This document shows positions 37,940 to 48,845 of a stretch of 64,000 bases of DNA, piece after piece. This DNA is from Calendula officinalis. Lineage: Eukaryota > Streptophyta > Magnoliopsida > Asterales > Asteraceae. Each line of letters starts with the position of its first letter. The first letter of the stretch is position 1. Location: contig OY970825.1 in assembly GCA_963853835.1 (NCBI GenBank), positions 31,124,835 through 31,188,834 of the forward strand. The letters run 5' to 3'. The position numbers and the translations under genes were made by a program. The notes beneath the pieces were generated by a model. It worked only from the letters and a program-made list of their open reading frames with translations. It had not been told where the DNA came from and did not search any database.

Positions 37940-38413
37940 AAAAAGGTAAGATGTTTTAGTGTTAGTATTCTTGTTTGGTTGTTTTTGAATTTGGGAATGT
38001 TTAAAATTGAATAACACTTTTAGTGATTTTAGTGTTGTTTTTGAATTTCCGGTTTAAGTTTTTTGTGTTAGTATTGTTATCAACACTTTTAGTGTGTTAT
38101 GTAATATAAATTTGACAAAGTTGGTAGTATAAATTATATGATCATTTGTATAAATTCGATAATTGCAAGATAATTTATCGGGCTACATTGTGGGGCCGGG
38201 TTGTTAAAATTGTATTAAAGTCAAAATGATTTTATAACATGGCTTTTACACATTCCTTAAATTTGTTCTCTCGTATATTATTCTTACATCATGCTTAGAA
38301 AGTTGAAATTACAACAAACACCACTACATACTATTTGTGACCACCGCTTCCACCAACCACCGTCACTACCGCTATTACCACTCACTAACTGGCCGCCATC
38401 AAATATTGTCACA

Positions 38414-38448
38414 GGTACCCGCCGCCGCATTGCGCGGGTACCAGCTAG
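38414..38448 (+). other. Helitron 3' terminus: hairpin plus CTAG
   Basis: GC-rich stem-loop followed two bases later by CTAG, the standard Helitron 3' stop signal for rolling-circle replication. Confidence 0.85.
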
Positions 38449-39249
38449 TAACATCTTATGTAGTAAGACTTTCCACTTCTTCTTCAAACAAAATTAAATA
38501 TATCTTCTTCTGTAATTGACTAATGAAGATCAAATATGTAACAAATAAACCTTCTTCCTTTATCTTCATCAAGCCTTCAACCTGTGTGTGAATAATGTGA
38601 TTCGTTTCACATTAATATCACGAGTTATTTTCATCCTCTTTTTATCGAGAATAAATAATAATAAGTGATTAAACTGGATACTTTCAATAAACCGTAGTAT
38701 GGAACGAACATGGTGTGTGTCATGTTTTCCAAAGTATGATGTATCGGTTATGAGGAAGAAATCATGGTAACTTTGTACTCATGAAGATCAGTAATAAAAT
38801 TTACCCTTGTTTAATACTGATCAGTAGTAAAGAGTTATGCGCGATCAATAGTAATACTGATCAGTAGTAACTGTGAATGACCAGTACTAATCGTGACTGG
38901 CCAGTAGAAACATATTAGCAGCGCATAAGACAACTTGACGTAAAGAGTTTGCACATTCCAGATTCTTTTGTTAATCATCTAGCGCAAGTTTAATACTTTT
39001 TCGGCTAATGGTCCCACCATCTTTTCAAGACAATCTCAAAAAGTTCACGCATTAGACTTGTGGAATATATGACTTCTAGTTTTGTAACCAGGATATCTTG
39101 TAATCTTTTATTCCACACGTCATATATTAATTAAGATGACCTTTTGTAAATAAATAAATAAATCAAACCGTAAAATCTTCTTAATTTAATACATAGAATC
39201 CTTCTTCTTCTCCTTTTTTTTTTGGGGCCAACAACCAAGTCAACAATGC
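38449..39249 (-). other. Unresolved retroelement remnant with ACTACTG-type motifs
   Basis: No ORF. On the minus strand it contains TACTACTGATCAGTA and related motifs (about 38805-38925) of the type found in A-like LTRs. TGTTGGCCCC at 39234-39225 could be a decayed LTR start. It probably belongs to the interior of element E, interrupted by the Helitron and F. Confidence 0.4.
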
Positions 39250-40959
39250 TGTAACACCTCAAATTTTAATACAAAACATTTGCCCAAAATAAATCGTTTT
39301 TCATAAATAGAAGAACTATTCCAAAAATATGGATTTACAAAAACCTTTGGTATGAAAATCAGAGTAATAAGTTTGGTGTTACAAAATAGATCAAAACCAA
39401 AGCTAAGCATGAATCCAATCTAAGTTCTTCTACTCTAGGCCCCGCATCTATATCCATGCGTACCTAAACCTTCGATCTCGAACCTGAGTAGATAGCAAAA
39501 CAAACAAGGAGTACGTGAGACAAAAACGTCTCGTGAGTTACATGGGTTTAGACCCATTAATAATAATAATCGTTTATCCAAGTAATCAACAAACAAGTAA
39601 TTTCGTCCATCTATATAGTCACCCTATGGTGACTCCAAACCTTGCTTTCCTAGCAACACATATCTAGTTATCGGGTTGCCCCCGAGCTAACTAGCAACAC
39701 TAACGTGCCTAACTATCGGGTTGCCCCCGAACTAGCTAAAAGCACCCATAAATCTAACTATCGGGTTGCCCCCGAACTAGCTAGAAACACTATCCTATAT
39801 AACTATCGGGTTGCCCCCGAACTAGTTAGAAACATCACCATGTCTAGTTATTGGGTTGCCCCCGAACTAACTAGCATCACGTTATCTCGTTCTCACCATA
39901 ACTCAAAGGTTATGTCAATCTAGTTTCTCGGCTATCACATTCATCATCAAACCAGTTAGTTAAATATTAACAATAATTCATAACTAACTAACTAAACAAC
40001 TATAAGTCTACTCAATTAAGCAATTAGACAGTAACACAAGTATAAAAATGTATTTCAAAGGCTATGTACTCCATAAAGTCCACACGTACTCACCTTAGCA
40101 ATATAATGTTCCAACCGTATTCTTTCCGCCGGTTTCCTCGTTCCAACAATTCGGTCAAACTTCAAGACTTCACCGGAAGCCTAATTCAACAATCATACAA
40201 TGTTCAACATCTCATACTACCAATAATGTATCCATTAATCACTAGATACCATCAACTAACACTTTCCCCAATTATGGTGATTTACCAAACCCTAGGTTTA
40301 ACCAACCCTTATGATTCTTACAAATCATAATCATACACTTGTTTCCTTTGTTAATATACCATCTATTAAGTGTATACATCATTTATTCACCATAAACCAT
40401 AACCCTCAATAACTAGGGTTTCAAACCCAACCATCAAAATACATAGATTTAAAGCTACAAAGATCAAGGAGTGAAGATATACCTTTAATCTTCACTTAGG
40501 AGTGAAATCTACCAAGCTTTGATGAACAAATCGACCAAGAACAGCACTTGCACTCAGAAATTGCCAATGGAAGAAACTAGGGTTTTTGAAATGCATTAAA
40601 TGAGCTAAAACCCGACTTTAATGCTGTCGTCCAGAGTTCACGGCGCGAACTAAGTTCGCGTCGCTAACTCCAAGCCTTGCACGCAGACTTAGCGATCGCT
40701 AACCCATCGTGAACTACATCACGCCTCTTAGTCAAAATCTCTGGCCCGACTTCACGGAACGCGAACAATGTTCGCGTCGCGAACTTCACATGCAGCCAGG
40801 GCTGCACTTTTTCAACTTTGTCTCGACCCGGTTTCGTCCATAACTTTCTCGTACGGTCTCCAAACGACACGAAACCAATTCCTACGTTCTTTAAACGATT
40901 TATCCTTATTTATCATATTTTTATACAATTTATTTATTTACAAATTTCGGGTCGTTACA
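39250..40959 (-). repeat. 3' LTR of element F (1710 bp)
   Basis: Minus-strand TGTAACGACC to GTGTTACA. It holds a tandem array (39664-39880) and a palindrome-rich section near 40630-40790, where GCGAAC/GTTCGC repeat in both orientations. Confidence 0.95.
39664..39880. repeat. Tandem repeat within the F LTR (about five units)
   Basis: Units of roughly 40-50 bp share the core TATCGGGTTGCCCCCGA followed by ACTAGCTAG. Apparent short ORFs across it are by-products of the repeat. The same array occurs at about 46246-46460 in the other LTR. Confidence 0.9.
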
Positions 40960-40971
40960 ACTATCTACCCC

Positions 40972-43900
40972 TTAAGAAGATTCCGTCCTCGGAATCTCAT
41001 CATAGTTCACGAAATCCAGGTATCCTTTCCGAATCTCGTCTTTGACTTCCCAAGTCAAATTCGGCCCAAGTGAATGCTTCCACTTGACCAATACCAATTC
41101 GATCTCTTTATTTCGAAGCTTCTTCGTTTTTGTTTCTAATATTGCTTCGGGCTCCTCAATCAACCGGTTCGGGCCGTCAACCCGCAACTCTTGCAACGGA
41201 ATAATATTTTCAACTTCCCCGATAAACTTTTTCAAATAACTCACGTGTAAGGTGTCATGCACACCTTGAAGCTCGGGTGGAAGTTCCAACTTAAACGCTT
41301 GAAGCCCGACCCGTTTCAACATTTTAAACGGTCCAACATACCTTGGACTTAACTTTCCTTTCTTACCAAACCGCATCACACCTTTCCAAGGTGACACTTT
41401 CAACATGACCATATCACCGACATCCAAGTCGTATGGCCTTTTCTTCAAACCCGAATAACTTCGTTGTCTATCTTGGGCGACTTTCATGTTGGTTTGGATA
41501 ATATCGATCTTTTCATTCGTCACTCTCACGATCTCGGGACCCGTGAGTTTCGTTTCTCCCGCTTCCAACCAACAAGATGGAGTTCTACATTTTCTTCCAT
41601 ACAACGCCTCATAAGGCGGCATCTTGATAGTCGAGTGATAACTATTATTGTACGAAAACTCGACCAACGGTAAATGTTCGTCCCATTTACCCCGGAAATC
41701 TAGCACACACGACCTCAACATATCTTCAACCGTTTGAATCGTTCTTTCACTTTGATCGTCGGTTTGCGGATGATAAGCCGTGCTCAACCGCAACTTTGTA
41801 CCCAACTCATCTTGTAAAGATCGCCAAAATCTCGAGGTAAACCTCGCGTCTCTATCGGACACAATCGATAACGGAACCCCGTGGAGTCGAACCACCTCAT
41901 CAACATACAACTTAGCCAATTTCTCAAGTGGCAACGTTTCCCGAATGGCTATAAATAACGCACTCTTGGTCAACCGGTCAACTATGACCCAAATGGCATC
42001 GTGACACTTACTCGTCTTCGGTAAACCTACTATGAAATCCATAGTTATGTCTTCCCACTTCCCGGCCGGTACAACCAATGATTGAGCTACCCCATACGGT
42101 ACTTGATGCTCGGCTTTCACTTGTGCACACGTGGCACACTTCGAGATGTGCTTGGCCACTCTCGCCTTCATTCCGGGCCACCAATAAACCCGTTTCATAT
42201 CTTGGTACGTTTTTGTACTTCCCGGGTGAATCGAATACTTTGACTTGTGCACATCATACAACAACTCTTTCCGGATGCCACCGAACTTAGGAACCCAAAT
42301 ACGACCGCCTACGGTCTTCAACCCTTGTGCATTTTCGAGAAAATGTTGGTTCTTGCCTAACCGTTCTTGCCTTAACTCGTCTTTTCCCATAACTTCTCGT
42401 TGGGTGTTCTTGATTCTTTCGATAATACTCGAGATGACTTCTATACGTGTTAGAATTCCTCGGTTCGGGTTCTCATAGACTTTTCGGCTCAAGGCGTCGG
42501 CTACTACATTAGCTTTTCCCGCGTGATACACAATTTCACAATCATAGTCGGCGATCAACTTGATCCACCTTCTTTGTCGCATATTAAGATCCTTTTGAGT
42601 AAACACGTATTGTAAACTTTTATTATCCGTGTACAATGTACACCGAGTACCATACAAATAATGCCTCCACAACTTTAAGGCAAATATAATCGCCGCCAAT
42701 TCCAAGTCGTGTGTCGTGTAACTTAATTCCGCATTCTTCAATTGTCGCGAGGCATACGCAATCACCTTTCCTCTTTGCATCAACACACAACCGAGCCCTT
42801 GATTCGAAGCATCACTATAAACCACAAAATCTTCCATACCATCCGGTAATGTAAGAATCGGCGCATTACATAACTTCTCTTTCAACAATTTAAACGCCTC
42901 TTCTTGTTTCTTCTCCCACACAAACTTCTCACTTTTTCTCGTTAACTTCGTGAGTGGAATCGCGATTCTCGAGAAGTCTTGTATAAATCTACGGTAATAA
43001 CCGGCTAATCCAAGGAAACTTCTAACCCGGTTGGAGTTCTCGGAGGCTCCCAATTTGACACCGCTTCAATCTTGGACGGGTCAACCTTAATACCATCACA
43101 CGTCACCACGTGACCTAGGAATTGCACTTCCCGCAACCAAAATTCACACTTCGAAAATTTTGCATACAACTTCTCCCGTTTCAACACGTCTAGAACGAGC
43201 CTCAAATGACCTTCGTGTTCTTCTTCGGTTTTTGAATAAATCAAAATGTCGTCAATAAACACGATCAAAAACTTATCAAGGAACGGGTTACAAACCCGAT
43301 TCATTAAATCCATAAAAATAGCCGGCGCGTTTGTAAGACCAAACGGCATCACTAGAAATTCATAATGACCATAACGTGTACGAAAAGCCGTCTTCTCGGT
43401 GTCGCCTTCTTTCACCCGAACTTGGTGATAACCCGACCTCAAATCAATCTTCGAGAAATAACTAGCACCATGCAATTGGTCGAATAAGTCGTCAATTCTC
43501 GGCAACGGGTAACGGTTCTTAATTATTACCTTATTCAACTCTCGGTAGTCGATACACATTCTCATCGAACCGTCTTTCTTTTTAACAAATAACACCGGTG
43601 CACCCCATGGTGACGAACTCGGACGAATAAAACCTTGGTCTAACAAATCTTGCAATTGAGTCATCAATTCCCGCATCTCGGTGGGAGCTAAACGGTAGGG
43701 AGCACGAGCAATCGGCGTCGCCCCCGGAACTAAATCAATCTTAAACTCGACTTGTCTCTCCGGCGGTAAACCGGGCAAGTCATCGGGAAATACCTCGGGG
43801 AAATCCCGAATAATTTTGACGTTATCCATCGTCTTCTTTTCTCTTCTGCCATCTAATACATATGCAATAAACGATGCACAACCTTTCGATATACTTTTCC

Positions 43901-45590
43901 TCGCCTTAATGGCGGTAATCACATTAGGCATGTGATGTCGTTTCTCCCCATACACATACACTTTCTCATTCTCGGGTGTCCTAATCTACACAATTTTCTT
44001 TCCACACAAAATCTTGGCTTGGTGCATACCCAACCAATCCATACCGATAACCACATCAAACGCCCTAATTCCCATGGGCAACAAATCTACCTTAAACTTT
44101 CTATCGTCTATTTCTATTTCACAATTTCTATAAATACATTCAACCATAGAGGTTTTCCCGTCGGCTACTTCTATCTCATAAACCTCATCTAACATCTCGG
44201 ACGGCACATTCAATTTACAACCGAACTCATAAGACACAAACGAATAATTGGAACCCGAATCAAACAAAATATGAGTTGCCAAGGAGTTAATGAATAAAGT
44301 ACCTGACACCACATCGTGTGCCTCCTTCGCCTCCTCCCGAGTGAGTTGGAAGGACCGTCCCTTCACTTTTGCCAGTTCCACTTTCTTTTGAGCCGTGGAC
44401 ACCATCGACTCAATTCCCTTCTTTGGGCACACATTGCTATAGTGCCCCTTCTCGTGGCACGAGAAACATTCCACATCGGCCAACGACTTGACCTTACAAT
44501 CCCGGGCTACATGCCCCGGTCTACCACAACAAAAGCAAGACCTCGACCCACTTCGGCACTCGCCAGTATGATTCTTCCCGCACTTCTTGCACGAGGCAAC
44601 ACTTCCTTATCTAGAGAAGCTCGAAGTGAACTTCCCTTTCTTGAACGAACTAGAGCCGCTCTCGGCTTTCCTTTTCTCGCCCACATGGGCCCTCTCGGCA
44701 ATCCGTGCCTCATTCACTTCTTCCACACCTCGGGCGGCACTAATGGCCTCATCAAGTGTGACCGCCCTCTTGACTTCCAATTGGTAGTCCCACGGTAACC
44801 CACAAGCGTACCGGACTACCCTCATTCTCTCCTCCGAGTAAGTTTTTGCAACAAACGGGAGCAATCCCGTGAACTCTCTCGAGTATTCTTCAACCGACAT
44901 ATCACCCTTTTTAAGGGTCACAAACTTCTCATGCATCTTTTCTAAATCCCTCTCGGGACAAAACTTCTTCCTCAACCTCGCGGTAAACTCATCCCACGAC
45001 ATTTTCTCAATCACCTCCCTCTCGAGGGTCTCATACACGATATCCCACCAAACCATCGCATCCTCCTTTAATAATTGTGACGCATACGTCACCATATCCG
45101 CTTTCTTACACTTGCTACTACCGATTACCCTCTCGGTCTCTCGGATCCACCTCATGGTCACCTTCGGGTCCGAACTACCCTTGTACACATTCGGCTTACA
45201 AGCCATGAAGGATTTAAAAGAACAACCATCTCTTTCATCGGACTTTGCCCTAGCATCACTTAGGCCACCCGTGGAGGATTTCCCTTCCCCGGTGCCACTA
45301 CCGCCGGTTCTCTCATCCGATTTCGCCTCGGATTCACGGTCTCCTCCCGACCTCTCACGGTCCCCAATAATACGGTGCACTTCTTCGGCCACCGTTCCTT
45401 TGATTTGATCGAAAATGGTTTGGAGATCCGCCATGGTTACCGGAGTTCTATTTGCTCCGACCTCCGACTCATCCATTCGATGCATCGACGGTTGACTTTC
45501 TTGTTCAACCACAACCTCAACATAAGGTATCTCCTCCTCCCGGCCCTCCGGGGCTCTACCACTTCTACGCGTGGTCACCATCTCTTTCAA
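40972..45590 (-). pseudogene. Element F gag-pol polyprotein (chromovirus), broken
   Basis: Single reading frame from the ATG at 45590. Gag (MVTTRRSGR then the retrotransposon Gag domain) is followed by CCHC knuckles (CFSCHEKGHYSNVC), aspartic protease (LFDSGSNYSFVS), reverse transcriptase (FIDDILIYS), RNase H (YSDASNQGLGCV), an integrase with an HHCC zinc region (CATCAQVKAEH) and core (FIVGLPKTSKCHDAIWVIVD), and a C-terminal chromodomain-like segment (VLVKWKHSLGPNLTWE). Lesions are TAA at 44607-44609, TAG at 43986-43988 and a frameshift near 43035. About 1540 codons is normal for the family. Chromodomains target integration to heterochromatin in related elements; that role is inferred here. 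Confidence 0.9.
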
Positions 45591-45815
45591 TCAAGACTAT
45601 ACGAAAGACATTAAACATTTAGTACCTTGTGTACAACCCATTAGTCGCATAAGACTCAATACCCATAATCATATCAAATTTCATCGGTCCCCTAGGCTCA
45701 ACCCTAAACTTAATATAAAGTCTCAAGGTCAACCTATGATCTTAAGGAATCTTATATTCCTAATGCTACAGTCTAAGACTAGGATGGTCATCCAACCTAA
45801 TTCAATTAAACAGTA

Positions 45816-45827
45816 GCTCTGATACCA
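45816..45827 (-). other. Primer-binding site of element F, initiator tRNA-Met
   Basis: GCTCTGATACCA on the plus strand is the complement of TGGTATCAGAGC, three bases from the 5' LTR. Confidence 0.9.
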
Positions 45828-45830
45828 AGT

Positions 45831-47537
45831 TGTAACACCTCAAATTTTAATACAAAACATTTGCCCAAAATAAATCATTTTTCATAAATAGAAGAACTAT
45901 TCCAAAAATATGGATTTACAAAAACCTTTGGTATGAAAATCAGAGTAATAAGTTTGGTGTTACAAAATAGATCAAAACCAAAGCTCAGCATAAATCCAAT
46001 CTAAGTTCTTCTACTCTAGGCCCCGCATCTTTATCCATGCGTACCTAAACCTTCGATCCCGAACCTGAGTACATAGCAAAACAAACAAGGAGTACGTGAG
46101 ACAAAAACGTCTCATGAGTTACATGGGTTTAGACCCATTAATAATAATAATCGTTTATCCAAGTAATCAACAAACAAGTAATTTCGTCCATCTATATAGT
46201 CACCCTATGGTGACTCCAAACCATGCTTTCCTAGCAACACATATCTAGTTATCGGGTTGCCCCCGAGCTAACTAGCAACACTAACGTGCCTAACTATCGG
46301 GTTGCCCCCGAACTAGCTAAAAGCACCCACAAATCCAATTATCGGGTTGCCCCCAAACTAGCTAGAAACACTATCCTATCTAACTATCGGGTTGCCTCCG
46401 AACTAGTTAGAAACATCACCATGTCTAGTTATCGGGTTGCCCCCGAACTAACTAGCATCACGTTATCTCGTTCTCACCATAACTCAAAGGTTATGTCAAT
46501 CTAGTTTCTCGGCTATCACATTCATCATCAAACCAGTTAGTTAAATATTAACAATAATTCATAACTAACTAAACAACTATAAGTCTACTCAATTAAGCAA
46601 TTAGACCGTAACACAAGTATAAAAATGTATTTCAAAGGCTATGTACTCGATAAAGTCCACACGTACTCACCTTAGCAATATAATGTTCCAACCGTATTCT
46701 TTCCGCCGGTTTCCTCGTTCCAACAATTCGGTCAAACTCCAAGACTTCACAGGAAGCCTAATTCAACAATCATACAATGTTCAACATCTCATACTACCAA
46801 TAATGTATCCATTAATCACTAGATACCATCAACTAACACTTTCCCCCAATTATGGTGATTTACCAAACCCTAGGTTTAACCAACCCTTATGATTCTTACA
46901 AATCATAATCATACACTTGTTTCCTTTGTTAATATACCATCTATTAAGTGTATACATCATTTATTCATCATAATCCATAACCCTCAATAACTAGGGTTTC
47001 AAACCCAACCATCAAAATACATAGATTTAAAGCTACAAAGATCAAGGAGTGAAGATATACCTTTAATCTTCACTTAGGAGTGAAATCTACCAAGCTTTGA
47101 TGAACAAATCGACCAAGAACAGCACTTGCACTCAGAAATCGCCAATGGAAGAAACTAGGGTTCTTGAAATGCATTAAATGAGCTAAAACCCGACTTTAAT
47201 GCTGTCGTCCAGAGTTCACGGCGCGAACTAAGTTCGCGTCGCTAACTCCAAGCCTTGCACGCAGACTTAGCGATCGCTAACCCATCGTGAACTACATCAC
47301 GCCTCTTAGTCAAAATCTCTGGCCCGACTTCACGGAACGCGAACAATGTTCGCGTCGCGAAATTCACATGCAGCCAGGGCTGCACTTTTTCAACTTTGTC
47401 TCGACCCGGTTTCGTCCATAACTTTCTCGTACGGTCTCCAAACGACACGAAACCAATTCCTACGTTCTTTAAACGATTTATCCTTATTTATCATATTTTT
47501 ATACAATTTATTTATTTATAAATTTTGGGTCGTTACA
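45831..47537 (-). repeat. 5' LTR of element F (1707 bp)
   Basis: Closely similar to the 39250-40959 copy, with scattered substitutions and small indels. It is followed by the target duplication AATGC. Confidence 0.95.
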
Positions 47538-47762
47538 AATGCTCACGTCATATTTGAAATACAAATATTTTTGAAAGATTTACAAATTGGCATTATCTTC
47601 CGGAACGAATAATTTGAAAGAAAATTCTAACCTGTGGCATTATCGTCCCTATTCTTCTTTGAACCGTAATATCTTCATTCGATTACCCAAAAATTCTTCA
47701 TCTGATCATTTATAGACCCTTGTTTCATTCCAGATCTGGAGCCACCTCGCTCTGATACCACT
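47538..47762 (-). other. Element E leader and PBS
   Basis: The PBS complement GCTCTGATACCA lies at 47749-47760, next to the E LTR. The following 200 bp do not resemble the gag leaders of A or D, and no gag start is visible before F interrupts. E may have been a non-autonomous element. Confidence 0.65.
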
Positions 47763-48246
47763 TGTCAGGATCGAATAACTCGAACAAGTTATTGAATCAC
47801 AGATCTACTAACAAAGAGAAGTTACAGCGGATTAACACTCTTGTTATATGATTAAGAACAATGTAAACTGTAATCGAATGAACAATAGTAAGAACACAGT
47901 TTATCACAAAAAAGCTTCAATGTATATTAATCGATGAATCAATACACACGCACGTTTACAATTCGTAAGGAACTATTTATAATAGTCCTTGAAGCCTAAA
48001 CTATTAACCTAGTTATTCTAGGAAACGATTTCAATTGAATTACAAAAAGATAAACATTCTATAACTAACTATACTAAAAACTAGAACACGATCTGCACCA
48101 AATATTGTCATCAGTAGTAATCAAGATCATCAGTAGTAAATCCATCATCAGTAGTATCTTGCTTTTCTGCCCCATCAGTACTATCTTCCATAATCGTTGA
48201 TCAGTACTAACTGCAGCATCAGTACTAGAATGTTTATATCCCAACA
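47763..48246 (-). repeat. 5' LTR of element E (484 bp), A-like Sirevirus family
   Basis: Minus-strand TGTTGGGATA to CCTGACA. It aligns with the A LTR over its length, including the U3 ACTACTGATGA motifs, the AGTACTGATGGGGCAGAA stretch, TATTATAAATAG and the terminal region. No matching 3' LTR is found in the window. Confidence 0.8.
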
Positions 48247-48845
48247 CACGCTACTGACATGGTCGTTCCAACCATAACCCATCACTAACACATCACTACC
48301 CCTTAAAATGTTACATTTAACCCCCTCCACACACGCACAAAAGCTACTGACGCCCCATCCCTCACGTCCTCACGGCGCCGTGATTCTTCCGACGCGGTTA
48401 CCGACGCCGCGGTGCCAAAGGCGTCGTTGCACGACGTGCCCTTGACGGGCTAGTGACACCACCGTTGGCAGGCTCAGATCTGGACAACTTTATAGATTAG
48501 TCCATTAACTTCAAATCAACCAAGGATTTATAGTTCAGCAAATGGCTTAGTTCAGCATATATGATATTTAGAAGGTACAAATTATTTTATTGATAAGCAT
48601 ATTTAGAAGTGTGTTAAGCTGTTAAAAAAGACAAAAAAAATCATCTAATAATATATTTTCTATTTTCATAAAAGAAAATTAATAACCAAAACTTTCTAAC
48701 TTCATTGAACAAAATGAATCAAGAATTCCACAAACAAAACTGCCATCTCTACAACATAAACTAAATGCAAACTTATATTTACAACAAATTAAAACACAAG
48801 TCACCCCATAATTCAAGAATCAAAGAATCATAATCTCCACTACCA
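48247..48845. other. Intergenic region downstream of the receptor kinase
   Basis: 48247-48480 is unusually GC-rich, with repeated CGCCG/CGTC words, and may be a small DNA-element remnant. 48481-48845 is AT-rich and probably includes the 3' UTR of the minus-strand kinase gene. No ORF is supported. Confidence 0.5.

Larger units (their letters stand above)
35443..38448 (+). mobile_element. Non-autonomous Helitron carrying captured gene fragments
   Basis: The 5' end TCTCTACTATATTTTTAAAG follows an A at 35442, in the style of plant Helitron starts. The 3' end has a 9-bp-stem hairpin (GGTACCCGC at 38414-38422 with GCGGGTACC at 38434-38442), then AGCTAG and a T at 38449. This fits the CTRR-T rule and insertion between A and T without target duplication. 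It encodes no Rep/helicase, so it needed a partner element. Cargo comprises adenylate kinase and argininosuccinate synthase exon fragments in the same orientation, with intron remnants. It disrupts the E remnant. Confidence 0.85.
39250..47537 (-). mobile_element. Element F: complete Ty3/gypsy chromovirus
   Basis: LTRs of 1710 and 1707 bp, with exact target duplication AATGC (39245-39249 and 47538-47542). The PBS is for initiator tRNA-Met and the minus-strand polypurine tract is AAGGGGTAGATAGT. Its single gag-pol has protease, reverse transcriptase, RNase H and integrase in gypsy order and a C-terminal chromodomain-like segment, placing it with chromoviruses (probably Tekay/Del type). Coding lesions are two stops and a frameshift. 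A solo LTR of the same family sits at 59312-61027. Confidence 0.95.

Noticed and set aside
39664..39880. CRISPR-like array
   Set aside because: Spacers are not unique, units vary, and the array lies in both LTRs of a plant retrotransposon.
39705..39923. Repetitive 72-codon ORF
   Set aside because: By-product of the F LTR tandem repeat; no start context or homologue.
34265..48246. Pairing A's 3' LTR with the E LTR as one large element
   Set aside because: A's two LTRs share CTAAG duplications and equal length; the E LTR is diverged and in the opposite orientation.
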